The translations under genes and the position numbers were made by a program. Below, piece after piece: positions 52,075 to 61,355 of a stretch of DNA of 64,000 nucleotides. The notes under the pieces are model-generated. The model had not been told where the DNA came from. It was given only the letters and a program-made list of their open reading frames with translations, and made no database searches. Origin of the DNA: an uncultured Desulfuromonadales bacterium (GTDB taxonomy: Bacteria > Desulfobacterota > Desulfuromonadia > Geobacterales > Pseudopelobacteraceae); NCBI GenBank assembly GCA_903868145.1, contig CAIPTY010000093.1, positions 19,271-83,270 on the forward strand, read 5' to 3'. Every line of letters begins with the position of its first letter. The first letter of the stretch is position 1.

Positions 52075-52470
52075 ATGAGCCTTACGGGAATTGCGCTAAT
52101 AATTATTGCACTGTCACTTCTCATCCTGATACTGACCCTGTTACCGGCTGTTGCGACGATACGGCGAACCGCCGCCTCGATCGGTTCACTCTCTGAGATG
52201 ATTCAAAAGGAACTGAAACCGACAATTCAGGAACTGACCGTCGTGTTGACGGAACTGAAAACAGTCGGCGGGGGGATTGCCGAACACACTGACGACGTTA
52301 AACTCCTCATGTCGGCCATGGGCGAGACCGGCGCAAACCTGAAAACCATCAATCGATCGGTAAGCGCTGTCACTAATGCGCTCAACGTCACTTCAATCTG
52401 GGTGACCGGCGCAAAAGTGGCAGGCATGTATATGCTCGATCACTATCTCAACAAAAAAGGAGGAAAGTAA
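52075..52470 (+). CDS. DUF948 family membrane protein
   Basis: The 131-residue product has an N-terminal membrane helix (about 5-25). A helical, probably coiled-coil region (IQKELKPTIQELTVVLTELKTV) and a second weak hydrophobic stretch follow. It matches the DUF948 family, which commonly sits beside YtxH genes as here. A general-stress role is known for the Gram-positive relatives; function in this group is unproven. Confidence 0.8.
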   Translation: MSLTGIALIIIALSLLILILTLLPAVATIRRTAASIGSLSEMIQKELKPTIQELTVVLTELKTVGGGIAEHTDDVKLLMSAMGETGANLKTINRSVSAVTNALNVTSIWVTGAKVAGMYMLDHYLNKKGGK

Positions 52471-52472
52471 TC

Positions 52473-52781
52473 ATGTCAGAAGAAAAAGGAATCTGTGCAG
52501 GAACCGTGTTGGTGTCGTTTGTGGCTGGTGCAGCTATCGGTGCGGGGCTGGCCCTTTTGTACGCTCCCAAGAGCGGGACGGAACTGCGTGAATCGATTGC
52601 CGACTTCGCCGATGACGCGGTGGACAAGATCAAGGAATACACCAAAGATGCACAGGAGAAGATCAAGACCGCTATCGAAGATGGTAAGGAAACCATCAGT
52701 GAAAAGAAATCCGTCCTCGCTTCGGCCATTGAAGCCGGTAGGGACGCCATTATCAGGGAAAAGGAGCGTTTGTCTCTGTAA
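52473..52781 (+). CDS. YtxH domain protein
   Basis: The 102-residue product has a small glycine-rich membrane helix (VSFVAGAAIGAGLALLYAP, the YtxH signature ending in SG-E-R). A lysine/glutamate-rich helical tail follows. It follows the DUF948 gene by two bases behind AGGAGG and is followed by a strong terminator. YtxH proteins are stress-associated membrane proteins of unknown mechanism. Confidence 0.85.
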   Translation: MSEEKGICAGTVLVSFVAGAAIGAGLALLYAPKSGTELRESIADFADDAVDKIKEYTKDAQEKIKTAIEDGKETISEKKSVLASAIEAGRDAIIREKERLSL

Positions 52782-52800
52782 GCACCAGTTCGATTCTGTT

Positions 52801-52829
52801 AAAAAGCCCACCCATGGTGGGCTTTTTTT
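52801..52829 (+). terminator. Intrinsic terminator after ytxH
   Basis: AAAAAGCCCACC (52801-52812) pairs with GGTGGGCTTTTT (52816-52827) with a three-base loop, and the T-run continues. Confidence 0.88.
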
Positions 52830-52990
52830 ATGTTGTCTGACACACGCCACTAACTGATCCGGCATGGTAACAAGAGCCTCACTGACACACCTAACCTCCT
52901 TTAAATACCAGCAAAAACAGGTGGTCTCCCATGATTGACTTTCCCCCTGAACTGCTATACACTTCCGAGAGTCGGGGGACTGGATACGTT

Positions 52991-54469
52991 ATGAAATGCT
53001 GGATTATCATCATTGCGCTGTTGATATTTACCATGCCGGCATCTGCCGAGGAGTCTGTTCACTCTCTCCTGAACGAACTTACACGCCCTGATTCTCCGCC
53101 TGTTGGGGTATCCGAGTCCGGCCCTCGCGGCACAACATCCCTTCTGCCGGATACTGCCGAACGGCTCGGCGGACAGGCGACCGAATTATTTACTCTGGAA
53201 GAACTCAGGGGCAAGGCCGGTGATCTAGCCGAGCTGGATCTGCCGGAAGTCGATCTCCCTTTATCGGATATCCCACTGGAGCTCAACAGCAAGGTTGAAT
53301 ATTTCCTGTACTACTTCCAGACAACCGGTAAACAATCATTCTCCCGCTGGCTCTCACGTTCGTCCCGCTACGTCCCTATGATGAAAGAAATCCTCAAGCG
53401 CGAGGGAATGCCAGAGGATCTGGTCTACGTAGCCATGATCGAGAGCGGTTTCCAAATGCAGGCCCGCTCGTGGGCTAACGCAGTGGGCCCCTGGCAGTTT
53501 GTTTCCGATACCGGACGCCGTTACTCCCTGCGCATTGATCAGTGGATCGACGAACGCAAGGATCCGGTGAAAGCTACTACCGCAGCGGCTCTCTACCTGA
53601 AGGAACTCTACGGGCTGTTTAACGGTGACTGGTACCTGGCGGCTGCCGGCTACAACGCCGGAGAAAACAAGATCCTTCGAGCCATCAACATGTACAACAC
53701 CAGCGACTTCTGGGAGATATCCCGTGGTTCCTACCTCAAACGCGAGACCAAGGAATATGTTCCCAAACTGCTGGCCGCTGCCATCATAGCCAAAAACCCC
53801 GCACGCTACGGATTTTCAGATATCGCATATCTGCCGGCAATAGAGTTTGAGACCGTGAAGATTCCTTCACGAACTGATCTTGAACTGGTCGCGAAGCTTG
53901 CAGGCACAACCTACGATACCATCCGGGAGCTGAATCCGGATCTGCGTCACTGGTCAACTCCCCCCAATTATCCCGATTACGAGCTCAAACTTCCCAAAGG
54001 CACAAAACAGCTCTTCGAGCTCGAATATGCCAAGGTACCTGATGACAAACGCTTTACTGAAAAGACTCTCTACACCCGGTACCATGCAGGTAAAAAGGAT
54101 TCTCTCAAGGGCATTGCCCGCAAGTTCGGCACATCGTCTGAGACCTTACTGGAACTGAACGGACTATCCAAAAAATCACGAATTGCAGGTAAAACCCTGA
54201 TTGTACCTGCCAAACAGATTGTAGACTCCAGCCATAAGGGCCCATCTGTCGATGCCTCTCCCAAAAAGGGGAACTACGCGAAATACTATACCGTACGAAA
54301 GGGTGACACGCTGGATGCCCTTTCCCGGCGTTTCAATGTTTCCACCAAGCTGCTCGCCACCTGGAACAACCTAAAAAGCTCTGTTGCCCTGAAACCGGGA
54401 CGCCGGATTATTATTGCAAAATTCATTGAGAAAACGGGGGAAAAAACTCCCTCCGGGCATAAGAGCTGA
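52991..54469 (+). CDS. MltD-like membrane-bound lytic transglycosylase with LysM repeats
   Basis: The product of about 492 residues has a signal peptide (core IIIIALLIFTMPASA). A transglycosylase SLT domain follows, with catalytic glutamate in YVAMIESGFQ and the GPWQFVSDTGRRYSLRID and AAAGYNAGENKI motifs. Two C-terminal LysM modules (about 375-425 and 440-490) bind peptidoglycan. Such enzymes cleave glycan strands to 1,6-anhydro products in the periplasm. An upstream ATG at 52931 would put 20 non-signal residues before the signal, so ATG 52991 is preferred. Confidence 0.88.
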   Translation: MKCWIIIIALLIFTMPASAEESVHSLLNELTRPDSPPVGVSESGPRGTTSLLPDTAERLGGQATELFTLEELRGKAGDLAELDLPEVDLPLSDIPLELNSKVEYFLYYFQTTGKQSFSRWLSRSSRYVPMMKEILKREGMPEDLVYVAMIESGFQMQARSWANAVGPWQFVSDTGRRYSLRIDQWIDERKDPVKATTAAALYLKELYGLFNGDWYLAAAGYNAGENKILRAINMYNTSDFWEISRGSYLKRETKEYVPKLLAAAIIAKNPARYGFSDIAYLPAIEFETVKIPSRTDLELVAKLAGTTYDTIRELNPDLRHWSTPPNYPDYELKLPKGTKQLFELEYAKVPDDKRFTEKTLYTRYHAGKKDSLKGIARKFGTSSETLLELNGLSKKSRIAGKTLIVPAKQIVDSSHKGPSVDASPKKGNYAKYYTVRKGDTLDALSRRFNVSTKLLATWNNLKSSVALKPGRRIIIAKFIEKTGEKTPSGHKS

Positions 54470-54513
54470 AACATCCCCCTGTCTGACATACAATCAATGA
54501 AAGGAAGTCACTG

Positions 54514-55248
54514 ATGTATAATCTTTTTATCGCCGCAGGAGCCGCATTGGCGGTGCTGCTGATCCTGCAGTTTGGTTTTGCTCTTGTCTGGTGGGGCTCG
54601 CTGATGATTGGCCTGGTAATTTTTCTCGGAGTTTTTCTCCTGTTTTCTCGCATCACCATGAAAAAAGTCTCTATTGCCATTGAGACAGCCGGCAAGGATC
54701 TACAGGGTCAGCGTTTTGAAAAAGCCGTTCGCGAACTGAAAGACGCTCTGAAATACGGCAAATGGCAGATTTACGTGGAAGGGCAGCTCAATGCCCAGAT
54801 CGGCATGATCTACTACATGAAACGTGATTTTTCAAATGCGTTCCCCTATCTGGAAAAAGCGTTCTTCAAAAACTGGGTGGCTATGGGAATGCTGGGCATC
54901 TGCTACATGAAACGCCAGAAGAAGGACAAGATGATCAGTACCTTCGAAAAGGCTCTGCAATGGAGTTCTAAAGAGTCCCTGTTCTGGAATCTTTTTGCCT
55001 ACTGCCTGGTTGAATGCGGCGAGACCGGAAAGGCGAAGGAGGCTCTGGAAAAAGGGCTCAAAAAAATGCCGGGAGATGTCCATATCAAGGAAAATCTGGA
55101 GAATCTGCAGCAGGGGCGCAAGATGAAAATGCGTCACTATGGCGACATGTGGTTTCAGTTCCATCTGGAAAGCATGGCAGCAATCCAGAAACACCAGATG
55201 GCCTCCATGGGCGGGCGCATGCAGCGACGGATGACAACCAGAAGATAG
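54514..55248 (+). CDS. Membrane-anchored TPR protein
   Basis: The 244-residue product has two N-terminal membrane helices (about 4-20 and 25-45). About four TPR-like helical repeats follow (residues 60-200; examples YLEKAFFKNWVAMGMLGICYMKR and AKEALEKGLKKMPGDVHI). A short Met/Arg/His-rich tail (KHQMASMGGRMQRRMTTRR) ends it. It probably acts as an inner-membrane scaffold. It starts 44 bases after the transglycosylase and may be co-transcribed with it. Confidence 0.72.
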   Translation: MYNLFIAAGAALAVLLILQFGFALVWWGSLMIGLVIFLGVFLLFSRITMKKVSIAIETAGKDLQGQRFEKAVRELKDALKYGKWQIYVEGQLNAQIGMIYYMKRDFSNAFPYLEKAFFKNWVAMGMLGICYMKRQKKDKMISTFEKALQWSSKESLFWNLFAYCLVECGETGKAKEALEKGLKKMPGDVHIKENLENLQQGRKMKMRHYGDMWFQFHLESMAAIQKHQMASMGGRMQRRMTTRR

Positions 55249-55282
55249 GTGCATTCTGTCTTTTGTGAAGCCTACGCATGAA

Positions 55283-55303
55283 AAAACCGTTACGGGACGG
55301 TTT
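55283..55303 (+). terminator. Weak hairpin after the TPR gene
   Basis: AAACCGT (55284-55290) pairs with ACGGTTT (55297-55303), with a loop of six bases and a poor T-run. It lies 35 bases after the stop. Confidence 0.35.
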
Positions 55304-55338
55304 GTGTTCCAGCACCCGTATCAAAAGGAATCGACTCA

Positions 55339-55911
55339 ATGGAGACTCTCAAAGCAATCGGGACGAGAACCAGCATACGAAGATTCTCTGATCGCCCGGT
55401 GGAGCCGGAAAAACTGGAAGCCGTTCTGAATGCCGCCCGCATGGCTCCTTCCTGGGCAAACCTCCAATGCTGGCGGTTTGTAGTGGTTAAAGATTCCGCC
55501 TCTAAACGCAGGATCAGCGAACTGTCCTATGTGGATACGTTTTTTGCTGCCAAAGGCTACAAGACCAACCCTTCCCAACGGGCGCTGGCAGAGGCGCCAC
55601 TGGTCATCGTCGCCTGTGGTCTGCCGAACCAGTCCGGCGACGAGCGTGGCCAGCAATATTACATGACCGATGTAGGACTTGCAGCGGGGAACCTCCTGCT
55701 TGCAGCCCATGATCTGGGATTGGGAAGCGTATTCGTCAGCATATTCGACGAGGCGGCACTGTCAAAATTACTGGCTATCCCCGCATTTATCAGCATAGTC
55801 GGGCTGTTTCCACTCGGCTACCCGCTTATGGAAGATCACGGCGACTCTTCAAGAAAACCACTTGAAGAGATCGTTTACCATGAAACGTGGTTGGGCAGGA
55901 GCCCCGAATAA
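55339..55911 (+). CDS. Nitroreductase family flavoprotein
   Basis: The 190-residue FMN-dependent nitroreductase fold has [12 protein letters not shown] (FMN phosphate contact), [18 protein letters not shown], the [22 protein letters not shown] helix and a C-terminal PLGYP. These enzymes reduce nitro- or quinone-type compounds using NAD(P)H. The substrate cannot be inferred. AAGGAA precedes the ATG. It is convergent with the MoxR-type gene. Confidence 0.88.
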   Translation: METLKAIGTRTSIRRFSDRPVEPEKLEAVLNAARMAPSWANLQCWRFVVVKDSASKRRISELSYVDTFFAAKGYKTNPSQRALAEAPLVIVACGLPNQSGDERGQQYYMTDVGLAAGNLLLAAHDLGLGSVFVSIFDEAALSKLLAIPAFISIVGLFPLGYPLMEDHGDSSRKPLEEIVYHETWLGRSPE

Positions 55912-55940
55912 CTGTCTACGATAATGTGCTCACATCTGCT

Positions 55941-57026
55941 TCACAGACAATCCGAGCCGTGAGTTCCAACCACTTCAGTGCTGATAGCACGTATGGCGTC
56001 AAAAACGACGGCATCATATTTGTCCTGACTGACAACCATGGCCACTGACGGGATCTTGAGCAGTGACTTGACGAAACCGAAGCACAGGTCGCGCGGAAGA
56101 ACCGAAATGTATCTGACCAGATTATCCTCCTGATGCTCTGCCAGTTCAGTTGCGGATCGCAGGAATGCCACGAGATCGTTGATCGTCGCGGCCTGTAAAT
56201 CGTCGCGTTGAGAGGCGGCACGCTCCGCAACATCAGCCCATGAATCCAGGACATCCCCGGCCATCAGTGGACGATGCCGGCGGTCGGCAATCCAGCGCAT
56301 AAACATGATGGCTGCCTCGCGTCCCACAATGCCGGAGATAACCTCCATCTCCAGTTCACCGGGAAAACGGCAGTTTTTTCTGAGTGTGCTGACCATTTCC
56401 CAAGCGCGCTCGCTCGGTTCCACTGACAAATCCATGGGAGTATTCTGCCGTGCCAGCAGGGCTGTATTGCCTGCCAGGAACTGCCGTACACTATCGTCAA
56501 GGGCACGTTCGGCGGCGTAACCTGACCAGCATGCGTGGTCACTCTCCACGGTGAGCATCACCATGCGGTCAATCAGGGCACGATCCAGGCTCGCCACCTG
56601 ATAGGTTCCATCGGGCGGGTTGATGGTAACCACCACCTTGTGATGCCGTGCAAGCCGATGGGTGTGCAAGGCACGCGGCTCCCCTTCTACAGGTGGTTCA
56701 ACAAACTGGAAGATGGCCTGAAGGGTATCCTCCTGCTGGGCACGGTTAAGTTCATCACAATGTACAACGGTCGGCGGGTCGTTGTCGCCCGGCCACCAGG
56801 ACGGTCGTGACCAGTGCATCACCCCACCCTCTCGGAACGGTATGCCTACCAGATCTCCAACTTCCATCTGCCCAAGGCGCAGGGAGACATAGCGCCATCC
56901 GGCCTCACGGCAAACCTGAATGATACCGGCCGTCTTACCACCCCCCCGGTGGCCAACTACGCAGGGAGTCAGTTCGGTATTGGCCAACATCTCTCGCACT
57001 ACCAGTTTCATCTGTATTACATTCAC
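55941..57026 (-). CDS. MoxR-type AAA+ ATPase
   Basis: The 361-residue AAA+ protein has Walker A GHRGGGKTAG, the substrate-loop segment GDLVGIPF, Walker B VVHCDELNRA, sensor 1 INPPDGTYQVASLD and an arginine-finger region with LIDRM. MoxR ATPases act as chaperones with von Willebrand factor A partners, but no such partner gene is adjacent. GTG 57026 lies eight bases after GGAGG; the upstream in-frame codons overlap the divergent glmS start and are rejected. Confidence 0.8.
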   Translation of the reverse strand: MNVIQMKLVVREMLANTELTPCVVGHRGGGKTAGIIQVCREAGWRYVSLRLGQMEVGDLVGIPFREGGVMHWSRPSWWPGDNDPPTVVHCDELNRAQQEDTLQAIFQFVEPPVEGEPRALHTHRLARHHKVVVTINPPDGTYQVASLDRALIDRMVMLTVESDHACWSGYAAERALDDSVRQFLAGNTALLARQNTPMDLSVEPSERAWEMVSTLRKNCRFPGELEMEVISGIVGREAAIMFMRWIADRRHRPLMAGDVLDSWADVAERAASQRDDLQAATINDLVAFLRSATELAEHQEDNLVRYISVLPRDLCFGFVKSLLKIPSVAMVVSQDKYDAVVFDAIRAISTEVVGTHGSDCL

Positions 57027-57116
57027 GGGATACGCCTCCAGAATAGTTGAGCGATCATAGCGACAAATAGAGGACAATTCAATATTTGAGCAGTTTTTTA
57101 TTTTGCGTCTTATAAA

Positions 57117-57145
57117 TTGCTTCAACCCATGCGCCCTTGTATGGT
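57117..57145 (+). promoter_or_regulatory. Possible sigma-70 promoter of glmS
   Basis: TTGCTT and TATGGT are separated by 17 bases, about 60 bases before the glmS start. The -10 box is weak. No glmS ribozyme motif was recognised. Confidence 0.3.
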
Positions 57146-57203
57146 ATATCCCTAAATGAATTCTGTGAAATGGTTCACTACAGACAATCAGGAGGAATTT
57201 TAA

Positions 57204-59030
57204 ATGTGCGGCATTGTTGGATACATCGGTTCTCATCAGGCCACTCCCATCATCCTTGACGGACTAAAAAAACTGGAGTACCGCGGCTATGACTCTGCGG
57301 GAATCGCGACCCTTTCGCAAGGCGAATCGGCTATACGCCGGAGTGAAGGCAAACTGGTCAATCTGGAGAACATTCTGCGCGAGCAGCCACTCTGCGGCAG
57401 CATCGGCATCGGTCATACCCGCTGGGCAACCCATGGGAAACCATCCGAGATCAATGCCCACCCTCACAAGGCCGGACCTGTTATCGTGGTTCATAACGGC
57501 ATCATCGAAAATTATCTGCAGTTGAAGGAACAGCTTAAACAGGCCGGACATACCTTCAAAAGTGAAACCGATACGGAAGTCATCGCTCATCTGGCTGAGG
57601 AGAAGCTCAAGACCGAGCCGAACTTTGAAAAAGCCGTTCGGCAGGCACTGGTAGAGTTGCATGGCGCATTTGCGGTTTGTATCCTAAACGAACGTGAACC
57701 GGACACCTTAATTGCTGCAAAACTCGGCTCTCCGATGGTAGTCGGTCTTGGGAAGGAGGAGTTTTTAGTTGCTTCGGACATCCCCGCCATTCTGGCTCAT
57801 ACCCGTGAAATGGTCTTTATGGATGATGGTGAAATGGTTGTCTTCAGAAATGGCGAGGCGGGTTTTTCCACGATCCTCGGAACGCCGCTCGAGAAGAAAG
57901 CCCGGCACATCGACTGGTCACCACTGATGGCCGAAAAAGGCGGTTATAAGCATTTCATGATCAAGGAGATTTATGAACAGCCGCGTGCCGTGAGAGATAC
58001 CATCGCCGGCAGACTTATGGAGAGCGATGGCGACGTGTATCTTGAGGATATGGCTTTCAGCGATCGCAAACTGGCATCCGTCAAACGCATGATCATTGTT
58101 GCCTGCGGTACCTCCTGGCATGCCGCACTGGTGGGAAAATTCTACATCGAAGGGCACTGCCGCATTCCGGTGGAGGTAGATATCGCCTCTGAATTTCGCT
58201 ACCGCAACCCGGTTATCAGCGATAAGACTCTAGTAATGGTGATTTCCCAGTCAGGTGAAACCGCCGATACCCTGGCGGCTCTACGCGAGGCAAAATCACG
58301 CGGTGCAATGGTCATGGCAATCTGCAACGTGCTTGATTCCTCGATTGCACGTGAAGCCGGTAACGTAGTATACACTCACGCCGGACCCGAGATCGGGGTA
58401 GCCTCCACCAAGGCCTTTGTTACTCAATTGACAGCACTGTACCTGTTTACCATCCGCCTTGGACATGCCAACTGCACCATCGATGCCGCTACCGGCAAGC
58501 GCATGATCAGTGCTCTTAAAAAAATTCCAACGCTACTGGAGGAAGTCCTTAAATTGAATGACGTTACAGAAAAAATAGCAAAGAAATACATGAACGCCCG
58601 TGATTTTCTGTACCTCGGACGTGGCAAGAACTTCCCGATTGCCTTGGAAGGGGCCTTGAAACTCAAGGAAATATCCTATATTCATGCCGAAGGCTATCCG
58701 GCAGGGGAAATGAAGCACGGACCGATTGCCCTGATTGACGAAGACGTTCCGGTTGTCATGCTGGTACCCAAAAACAGCGCCTACGAGAAAACACTTTCCA
58801 ACATGGAAGAGGTTATCGCGCGTGGCGGACGGGTAATAGCTTTGTGCAGCAATGACGACAAGATAGCTAATAAGGCCGAGGACATCATCCCCGTCCCAAG
58901 TCTTGACGAGGATCTTGATCCGTTGCTGTTGTCGGTCCCCCTGCAACTACTGGCCTACCATATTGCCGTACTCAAGGGTACCGATGTGGATCAGCCGAGA
59001 AACCTGGCAAAAAGCGTTACAGTGGAGTAG
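57204..59030 (+). CDS. glmS: Glutamine--fructose-6-phosphate aminotransferase (isomerizing)
   Basis: The 608-residue product is full length for GlmS. The N-terminal glutaminase starts MCGIVGYIG, with C2 as nucleophile after Met removal, and contains [12 protein letters not shown] and HTRWATHG. The C-terminal part has two SIS isomerase domains ([32 protein letters not shown]) and ends KSVTVE. It makes glucosamine-6-phosphate from fructose-6-phosphate and glutamine, the first step to UDP-GlcNAc. AGGAGG precedes the ATG. Confidence 0.97.
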   Translation: MCGIVGYIGSHQATPIILDGLKKLEYRGYDSAGIATLSQGESAIRRSEGKLVNLENILREQPLCGSIGIGHTRWATHGKPSEINAHPHKAGPVIVVHNGIIENYLQLKEQLKQAGHTFKSETDTEVIAHLAEEKLKTEPNFEKAVRQALVELHGAFAVCILNEREPDTLIAAKLGSPMVVGLGKEEFLVASDIPAILAHTREMVFMDDGEMVVFRNGEAGFSTILGTPLEKKARHIDWSPLMAEKGGYKHFMIKEIYEQPRAVRDTIAGRLMESDGDVYLEDMAFSDRKLASVKRMIIVACGTSWHAALVGKFYIEGHCRIPVEVDIASEFRYRNPVISDKTLVMVISQSGETADTLAALREAKSRGAMVMAICNVLDSSIAREAGNVVYTHAGPEIGVASTKAFVTQLTALYLFTIRLGHANCTIDAATGKRMISALKKIPTLLEEVLKLNDVTEKIAKKYMNARDFLYLGRGKNFPIALEGALKLKEISYIHAEGYPAGEMKHGPIALIDEDVPVVMLVPKNSAYEKTLSNMEEVIARGGRVIALCSNDDKIANKAEDIIPVPSLDEDLDPLLLSVPLQLLAYHIAVLKGTDVDQPRNLAKSVTVE

Positions 59031-59032
59031 TT

Positions 59033-59360
59033 TTGCTAGTGGGTAGTGAAGACTATCTAATCCAATATTTTTGTTACGAAATTAGAATTTTTACAACGAC
59101 GCTAACACCCAGTTTTTACTCCAATTTTCAAACCGAACTTTCCGATTTAATATTAAAATCACATCATATAAATTTGACTTTTAACCAGATTGCTGAACGG
59201 TTAAACAAGCGTGGTTTGAAAACTCCGAGATGAAAGATTTTTGAAGCAAATTACGTTTTTCCATTATGAAAAAAGACTTAAGCGAGATGAAAAGATAAAT
59301 GAAGAACCGATTATTACTGTGGAGAATTTGAGTATCAGATATATCGCAGTGAAGAATTGA
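59033..59360 (+). pseudogene. Decayed small HTH/recombinase-tail-like gene
   Basis: The first frame contains LTFNQIAERLNKRGLKTPR, then a stop at 59231. Similarity of style continues through two more frames: KIFEANYVF, then FSIMKK, then KRLKRDEKINEEP and LSIRYI, ending near 59360. The parts join as one protein only if frameshifts are corrected. The IAERLN-GLKTPRG pattern resembles recombinase-type DNA-binding tails and related small proteins. The base composition is AT-rich compared with glmS just upstream. Confidence 0.5.
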
Positions 59361-59403
59361 GTTGATGTAGCGATGTTAGCATATATATTTTCACAGAGGT
59401 AAA

Positions 59404-59787
59404 ATGATTATGAACATCAATAGACTTGACCACTTGGTACTCACAGTAAAAAACATAGATATAACCGTGCAATTCTATATTTCTGTACTTGGAATGGAGC
59501 AAGAAGTCTTTGGTGCTGGTAGAGTTGCTCTTAAATATGGAAATCAGAAAATAAATCTACATCAAGTCGGAAAAGAATTTGAGCCAAAAGCAGATAAACC
59601 TACATCTGGTTCTGCTGATTTATGTTTCATTACCGATGTGCCACTAGATGATGCAATGAATCACGTTCGTAGTCAAGGCGTAGAGATAATTGAAGGTCCC
59701 GTCAAACGAACAGGTGCTACAGGTCAAATCAATTCATTCTATTTTAGAGACCCTAACTTGAATTTGATTGAAGTCTCAAACTATTAG
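59404..59787 (+). CDS. VOC (glyoxalase/bleomycin resistance) family protein
   Basis: The 127-residue product contains one VOC module pair: LDHLVLTVKNIDITVQFYISVLGM, the KINLHQVG metal-side strand and a C-terminal FYFRDPNLNLIEVSNY with the metal glutamate. It resembles the GLOD5-type branch. The substrate is unknown. GAGGT precedes the ATG. Codon use is AT-rich like its neighbours, which suggests this segment was acquired. Confidence 0.85.
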   Translation: MIMNINRLDHLVLTVKNIDITVQFYISVLGMEQEVFGAGRVALKYGNQKINLHQVGKEFEPKADKPTSGSADLCFITDVPLDDAMNHVRSQGVEIIEGPVKRTGATGQINSFYFRDPNLNLIEVSNY

Positions 59788-59872
59788 AAGATGAATGAAA
59801 ACCTACTTTAACCGATTGCAATGTAATAACTTTTAGATATAGTTCAATCTGCGGCTGGAAGGTGAGAAACCA

Positions 59873-60175
59873 ATGCTCATCCCTTCATTTCAGATTAAGA
59901 AATATCACGGTGAACTTCTTGACTCACCTAAAGATTCTGATGACAGATGTTATGAGTGCGGTGGGCTTTGTTGCAAATCATTTCCAGCTATAGATATTAG
60001 CTGGAAAGAGTACGAACGGCTTGAAGAACTTGGAGCCAAACAATTACAAGTATCGCTTTTTGGCTCTCATAAGCTAGTTATTGACTATGGATGTGAATTT
60101 CTTCTGGATGGGAAATGTAGTATTTACGAAGATAGACCCGATATTTGTCGCCGCTTTTTCTGTAGCGAAACTTGA
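59873..60175 (+). CDS. YkgJ-type cysteine cluster protein
   Basis: The 100-residue product has eight cysteines in the YkgJ zinc/iron-binding pattern: C26-x2-C29-x3-C33-C34, then C74, C82, C92 and C97 near the end (RPDICRRFFC). The fold probably binds a metal or Fe-S cluster. The biological role is unknown. The upstream region has a GGAAGGTGAG box. Confidence 0.82.
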   Translation: MLIPSFQIKKYHGELLDSPKDSDDRCYECGGLCCKSFPAIDISWKEYERLEELGAKQLQVSLFGSHKLVIDYGCEFLLDGKCSIYEDRPDICRRFFCSET

Positions 60176-60188
60176 TAACATAAACGAT

Positions 60189-60560
60189 TTAAGCGTCTAT
60201 TCTTTGCCTGATTCTCTTTAGAAGTTCAAGAGGTGAATATGGTTTCTGAATAAAATCAAATACAATAATTTTAGTCATATAGTTCTGTAGATAACCACTC
60301 ACCAAAATTATTTTTGCGTCAGGACGATATTCCATAATTTCATAGGACGCATCAATTCCGTTTTTAATAGGCATATCTAAATCCATTAAAACGACACTAA
60401 TAATATCATTATGTTGCTTGTATTTATCAACTGCTACTTGACCGTTTTCAGCTTCTATTACGTTGTAACCGTGTCTTGTAAGAAAAAATGATAAGTAATC
60501 CCGCACACTATCATCATCATCAACTACTAGAATGGTATCGTTACGCTTTAGGAGTTTCAT
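60189..60560 (-). CDS. Stand-alone response regulator receiver
   Basis: The 123-residue CheY-like protein has D14/D15, phospho-acceptor D60 in LMDLDMP, a serine in LVSGY and K106-type lysine in FIQKPYSP. There is no output domain. No histidine kinase gene is adjacent, so its partner is unknown. It lies tail to tail with the YkgJ gene. Confidence 0.88.
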   Translation of the reverse strand: MKLLKRNDTILVVDDDDSVRDYLSFFLTRHGYNVIEAENGQVAVDKYKQHNDIISVVLMDLDMPIKNGIDASYEIMEYRPDAKIILVSGYLQNYMTKIIVFDFIQKPYSPLELLKRIRQRIDA

Positions 60561-60705
60561 TTCGTAATCCGATGCAGACGTGTATTTTTTACATTTATAA
60601 AAAAAGTTACGACAAACTTACTGAATGACAAACAGAAAAAGTGCGAGGATGTTGGGTAGAAAATCTGAACATAAATAACAATGTTATATTTATGCAAATT
60701 CCAGC

Positions 60706-60822
60706 TTAATTGTCCACAACTATTTTATAAATATCTTTAAAATAGGCATCTTTTATTTTTGATGGTTGAATTCCAAGAATATCAACATCAGTTTGCCCAC
60801 CTAATATGACTTTCTTCAACAT
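60706..60822 (-). CDS. Small ORF resembling the start of a putative molybdenum carrier
   Basis: ATG 60822 follows GGAG by eight bases and opens a 38-codon frame. Its start (MLKKVILGGQTDVD) resembles the GGQTGVD motif at the N-terminus of putative molybdenum cofactor carriers, but the rest does not. It may be a truncated remnant or a real small gene. It lies in AT-rich DNA. Confidence 0.3.
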   Translation of the reverse strand: MLKKVILGGQTDVDILGIQPSKIKDAYFKDIYKIVVDN

Positions 60823-60927
60823 CTTTACAACTCCAGCAATCATCATCATGTGCAGTATCTCTCGAAAAAGGTGCACCCAATAAAGTTCCCCAATAACTTA
60901 CCACCACTGGCCGGGGGTGTCGAAAGG

Positions 60928-61014
60928 TCAAACGGTCTGGTCTCCCCGGATTGCAGCCAAAGCAACCTTTGCTTTGAATTCGGATGTGCGTTTCGTTCTC
61001 ATGCTTGCCATCAT
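60928..61014 (-). pseudogene. Truncated IS3-family transposase OrfA N-terminus
   Basis: The frame from ATG 61014, behind GGAGG, reads MRTKRTSEFKAKVALAAIRG, then DQTV and a stop. This is the N-terminus of IS3/IS150-type OrfA (EFKAKVALEAI-GD-T). It ends after 28 codons, and no OrfB or inverted ends are visible, so only a stub of the element remains. Confidence 0.65.
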
Positions 61015-61106
61015 AGATTACCTCCGTAATCATGGGCAACAAACTTAACTACCTGTCCGAAAAACCCTAAGTATTATAGCCTTCCATTTGTGGTTCCTCC
61101 CTGTCT

Positions 61107-61325
61107 CTACCTACCTCTCTTCTGATTGTCGGCTTGGTCGCTGTTGGGGGCTCCTGTAATGCGAGATATTGCTCGTAGGCCTGCCTCGACTCTTCCGGGT
61201 ACTTCCGGGGTTGCCCTTAATTCCCGAAACTGCGCTATGGCCTCCTGCAATATTTCCGGATGCTCTCTTTGCGAGATCTCCGCTTCCGCTAGGGCTTTGT
61301 TGATGCTGAATACCGGTTCGCTCAT
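61107..61325 (-). CDS. Small hypothetical protein
   Basis: The product of about 72 residues starts at ATG 61325 behind GGAG. It is helical and acidic (ALAEAEISQREHPEILQEAIAQFRELRA) and has a basic C-terminal end. It lies 30 bases downstream of the PPP phosphatase gene on the same strand, so co-transcription is likely. No family is recognised. Confidence 0.5.
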   Translation of the reverse strand: MSEPVFSINKALAEAEISQREHPEILQEAIAQFRELRATPEVPGRVEAGLRAISRITGAPNSDQADNQKRGR

Positions 61326-61355
61326 TGATGGCTCCATGGTCTATAATACTACACT

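Noticed and set aside
57146..57203. glmS ribozyme upstream of glmS
   Set aside because: The leader is under 60 bases and shows none of the conserved core that I know; the ribozyme is typical of Firmicutes.
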